Shown here: one piece after another, positions 62,703 to 64,000 of the stretch
Position numbering within the stretch: position 1 is the stretch's first letter
How the letters are laid out: each line of letters opens with the position of its first letter
DNA from: Curvibacter cyanobacteriorum
GTDB taxonomy: Bacteria; Pseudomonadota; Gammaproteobacteria; Burkholderiales; Burkholderiaceae_C
Reading direction: 5' to 3'
NCBI RefSeq assembly: GCF_028649475.1
Contig: NZ_JAQSIP010000001.1
Location: 248,001-312,000 of the forward strand
DNA: 64,000 nucleotides
The notes under the pieces: generated by a model
What the model was told of the DNA's origin: nothing
Databases searched by the model: none
The model's input: the letters and a program-made list of their open reading frames with translations, nothing else
Position numbers and translations under genes: made by a program

Positions 62703-63404
62703 TCAGTCGCGTTCGCCACCAAAGATGCCGAGCAGCGACAGCAGGCTCTGGAACACGTTGTAGATGTCCAGGTACAGCGACAGGGTGGCCGAGATGTAGT
62801 TGGTCTCGCCGCCGTCGATGATCTGCTTGATGTCGTACAGCATGTAGGCGCTGAAGATGCCGATCGCGGCCACCGACAGGGCCAGCATGCCGGCCGTGGA
62901 GCCCACAAAGGCATTCACCAGGCCACCCACCAGCAGCACCAGCACGCCGACAAACAGCCACTTGCCCATGCCGGACAGGTCGCGCTTGATCACCGTGGCC
63001 AGGCTGGCCATGGCAAAGAACACGCCTGCGGTGCCGCCAAAGGCGGTCATGATCAACTCAGGGCCGTTCTTGAAGCCCAGCACCATCGAAATCAGGCGCG
63101 ACAGCATCAGGCCCATGAAGAAGGTGAAGCCCAGCAGCACCGGCACACCGGTGGCCGAGTGCTTGGTCTTCTCGATGGCGAACATGAAGCCAAAGGCCCC
63201 CGCCAGGAAGACCACCAGGCCGACACCGCCACTGAGGACCGAGGCGAGGTTGGTGGCGACACCGACCCAGGCGCCCAGCACGGTGGGAACCAGGCTCAAG
63301 GCCAGCAGCCAGTAGGTGTTGCGCAGCACGCGGTGACGTTGTTCTTGTGACAGCGCCTGACCGTAGCCGACAGACAGATCGACGTGTTGGAAAGGTTGGT
63401 TCAT
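62703..63404 (-). CDS. Bax inhibitor-1/YccA family membrane protein
   Basis: A 233-residue inner-membrane protein with seven hydrophobic segments. The N-terminal VLRNTYWLLALSLVPTVLGA and C-terminal SLYLDIYNVFQSLLSLLGI are typical of BI-1/YccA/YbhL proteins; in the latter the Asp in YLDIYN and the preceding DIKQIIDGG are the conserved acidic di-Asp sensor thought to control calcium or proton leak. In E. coli YccA, it modulates FtsH. ATG at 63404 gives MNQPFQHVDLSVG, the expected N-terminus. Monocistronic with a terminator. Confidence 0.93.
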   Translation of the reverse strand: MNQPFQHVDLSVGYGQALSQEQRHRVLRNTYWLLALSLVPTVLGAWVGVATNLASVLSGGVGLVVFLAGAFGFMFAIEKTKHSATGVPVLLGFTFFMGLMLSRLISMVLGFKNGPELIMTAFGGTAGVFFAMASLATVIKRDLSGMGKWLFVGVLVLLVGGLVNAFVGSTAGMLALSVAAIGIFSAYMLYDIKQIIDGGETNYISATLSLYLDIYNVFQSLLSLLGIFGGERD

Positions 63405-63610
63405 GACGGAATCTCCATTGAAGCACCGCGACAGCGGTCTTGGCATTCTATGTGGTGAGTGCGCTCTGATTTTCAAGAGAGCCGAAGGGTTGAAGGGACA
63501 TGATGATCAAGAAAGTGAAAGTTGTTTTTCATCCCGCAAGCGGATCGGTGGCAGCGGGCGCCGTTATCCTTGAGGGCTGTGTTGAATTGATTTGTCAAGA
63601 AGGGTCATCC

Positions 63611-64000
63611 ATGAAAACCAAGTCTGTCCTCGAACTGTCCGACGTCAAAGCCATCGCGGCCGCCGCTGAAGCGGAAGCCCTGAAGAACAACTGGGCCGTG
63701 ACCATTGCCATCGTGGACGATGGTGGTCACCTGCTGTGGCTGCAGCGCCTGGACGGTGCCGCCGCGATTTCCTCGCACATTGCACCTGCCAAGGCCCACA
63801 CGGCGGCGCTGGGTCGCCGCGAAACCAAGGTCTACGAAGACATCGTCAACGGCGGCCGTTACTCCTTCCTGAGCGTGCCCGAGATCAAGGGCCTGCTCGA
63901 AGGTGGCGTCGCCATCATCAAGGACGGTCAGTGCATTGGCGCGGTCGGCGTGAGCGGCGTGAAGTCGAGCGAAGACGCTCAGATCGCCAAGGCAGGCATC
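63611..64000 (+). CDS. GlcG/HbpS-type heme-binding family protein, truncated at window end
   Basis: The first 130 codons are present and nearly complete (family about 135-145 residues). Features: MKTKSVLELSDVKAIAAAAE, AVTIAIVDDGGHLLWLQRLDGA, AKAHTAALGRRETKVYE and LLEGGVAIIKDGQCIGAVGVSG, the GlcG/HbpS fold found in glycolate-utilisation and heme-sensing proteins. The exact role is uncertain. GAAGGG ends seven bases before the ATG at 63611 and fixes that start. The frame is also open upstream to an ATG at 63500, adding 37 unconserved residues. Confidence 0.85.
   Translation, partial: MKTKSVLELSDVKAIAAAAEAEALKNNWAVTIAIVDDGGHLLWLQRLDGAAAISSHIAPAKAHTAALGRRETKVYEDIVNGGRYSFLSVPEIKGLLEGGVAIIKDGQCIGAVGVSGVKSSEDAQIAKAGI

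Overview
The window is GC-rich, densely coded bacterial chromosome. Gene content and order point to a betaproteobacterium of the Burkholderiales, most likely Comamonadaceae or a close relative. The supporting neighbourhoods are tRNA-Leu/tig/clpP/clpX/lon, exbB/exbD/lpxK/Trm112/kdsB/adk, surE/pcm/nlpD/rpoS, a small Trp-rich membrane protein, and EpsF/EpsG-like exopolysaccharide proteins. The assignment rests on recognition by eye, not on a search.

Layout. 0-1.7 kb: the 5' part of hemH, divergent from a HAD hydrolase. 1.8-5.0 kb: hpnC-hpnD-hpnE (squalene synthesis) on the minus strand. 5.2-9.6 kb: a two-gene RND efflux pump divergent from hpnC, with a palindromic operator-like site between them. 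9.8-16.2 kb: tRNA-Leu, tig, clpP, clpX, lon, tRNA-Gly and tRNA-Cys, a protein-folding and proteolysis block. 16.5-32.3 kb: an exopolysaccharide locus. It encodes a TPR protein, a WecG/TagA-type glycosyltransferase, a FemAB/GNAT-like protein, an SLBB export protein, an EpsF-like chain-length protein, an EpsG-like kinase, a flippase, GT2 and GT4 glycosyltransferases, a Wzy/ligase-type protein, a secreted protein of unknown family, an EpsL-like barrel and a polysaccharide deacetylase. The polymerase and the unknown protein are inverted relative to the rest.

32.5-37.2 kb: cytochrome c, the Trp-rich protein, then adk, kdsB, Trm112, lpxK, exbD and exbB on the minus strand (lipid A/KDO supply beside a proton channel). 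37.2-37.95 kb: a 722-bp gene-free stretch with a consensus DnaA box and many inverted repeats. 37.95-40.8 kb: sodB, DUF192 and icd. 40.97-44.2 kb: a catabolic-looking module of a lone TRAP binding protein, a duplicated ferredoxin-like-fold protein, a type II dehydroquinase homologue lacking its catalytic His, and a divergent IclR regulator with a visible operator/promoter. 44.3-46.9 kb: a small membrane protein, a 12-bp minisatellite, and a Tat-lipoprotein PhoX behind a good Pho box.

47.2-51.3 kb: DUF2946, a TonB-dependent receptor and a PepSY membrane protein, a metal- or siderophore-type uptake operon. 51.4-55.5 kb: a CLC transporter and a triple-PAS GGDEF/EAL protein. 55.6-62.0 kb: a quinone oxidoreductase, then surE-pcm-nlpD-rpoS and rlmD. 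62.2-64.0 kb: a lipoprotein, a Bax-inhibitor-1 family protein and a truncated GlcG/HbpS-type protein at the right edge. No insertion sequence, prophage, CRISPR array or rRNA was seen. The points most worth follow-up are the AroQ-like catabolic module, the unknown secreted protein and inversion in the EPS locus, and the hairpin-rich gap upstream of sodB.
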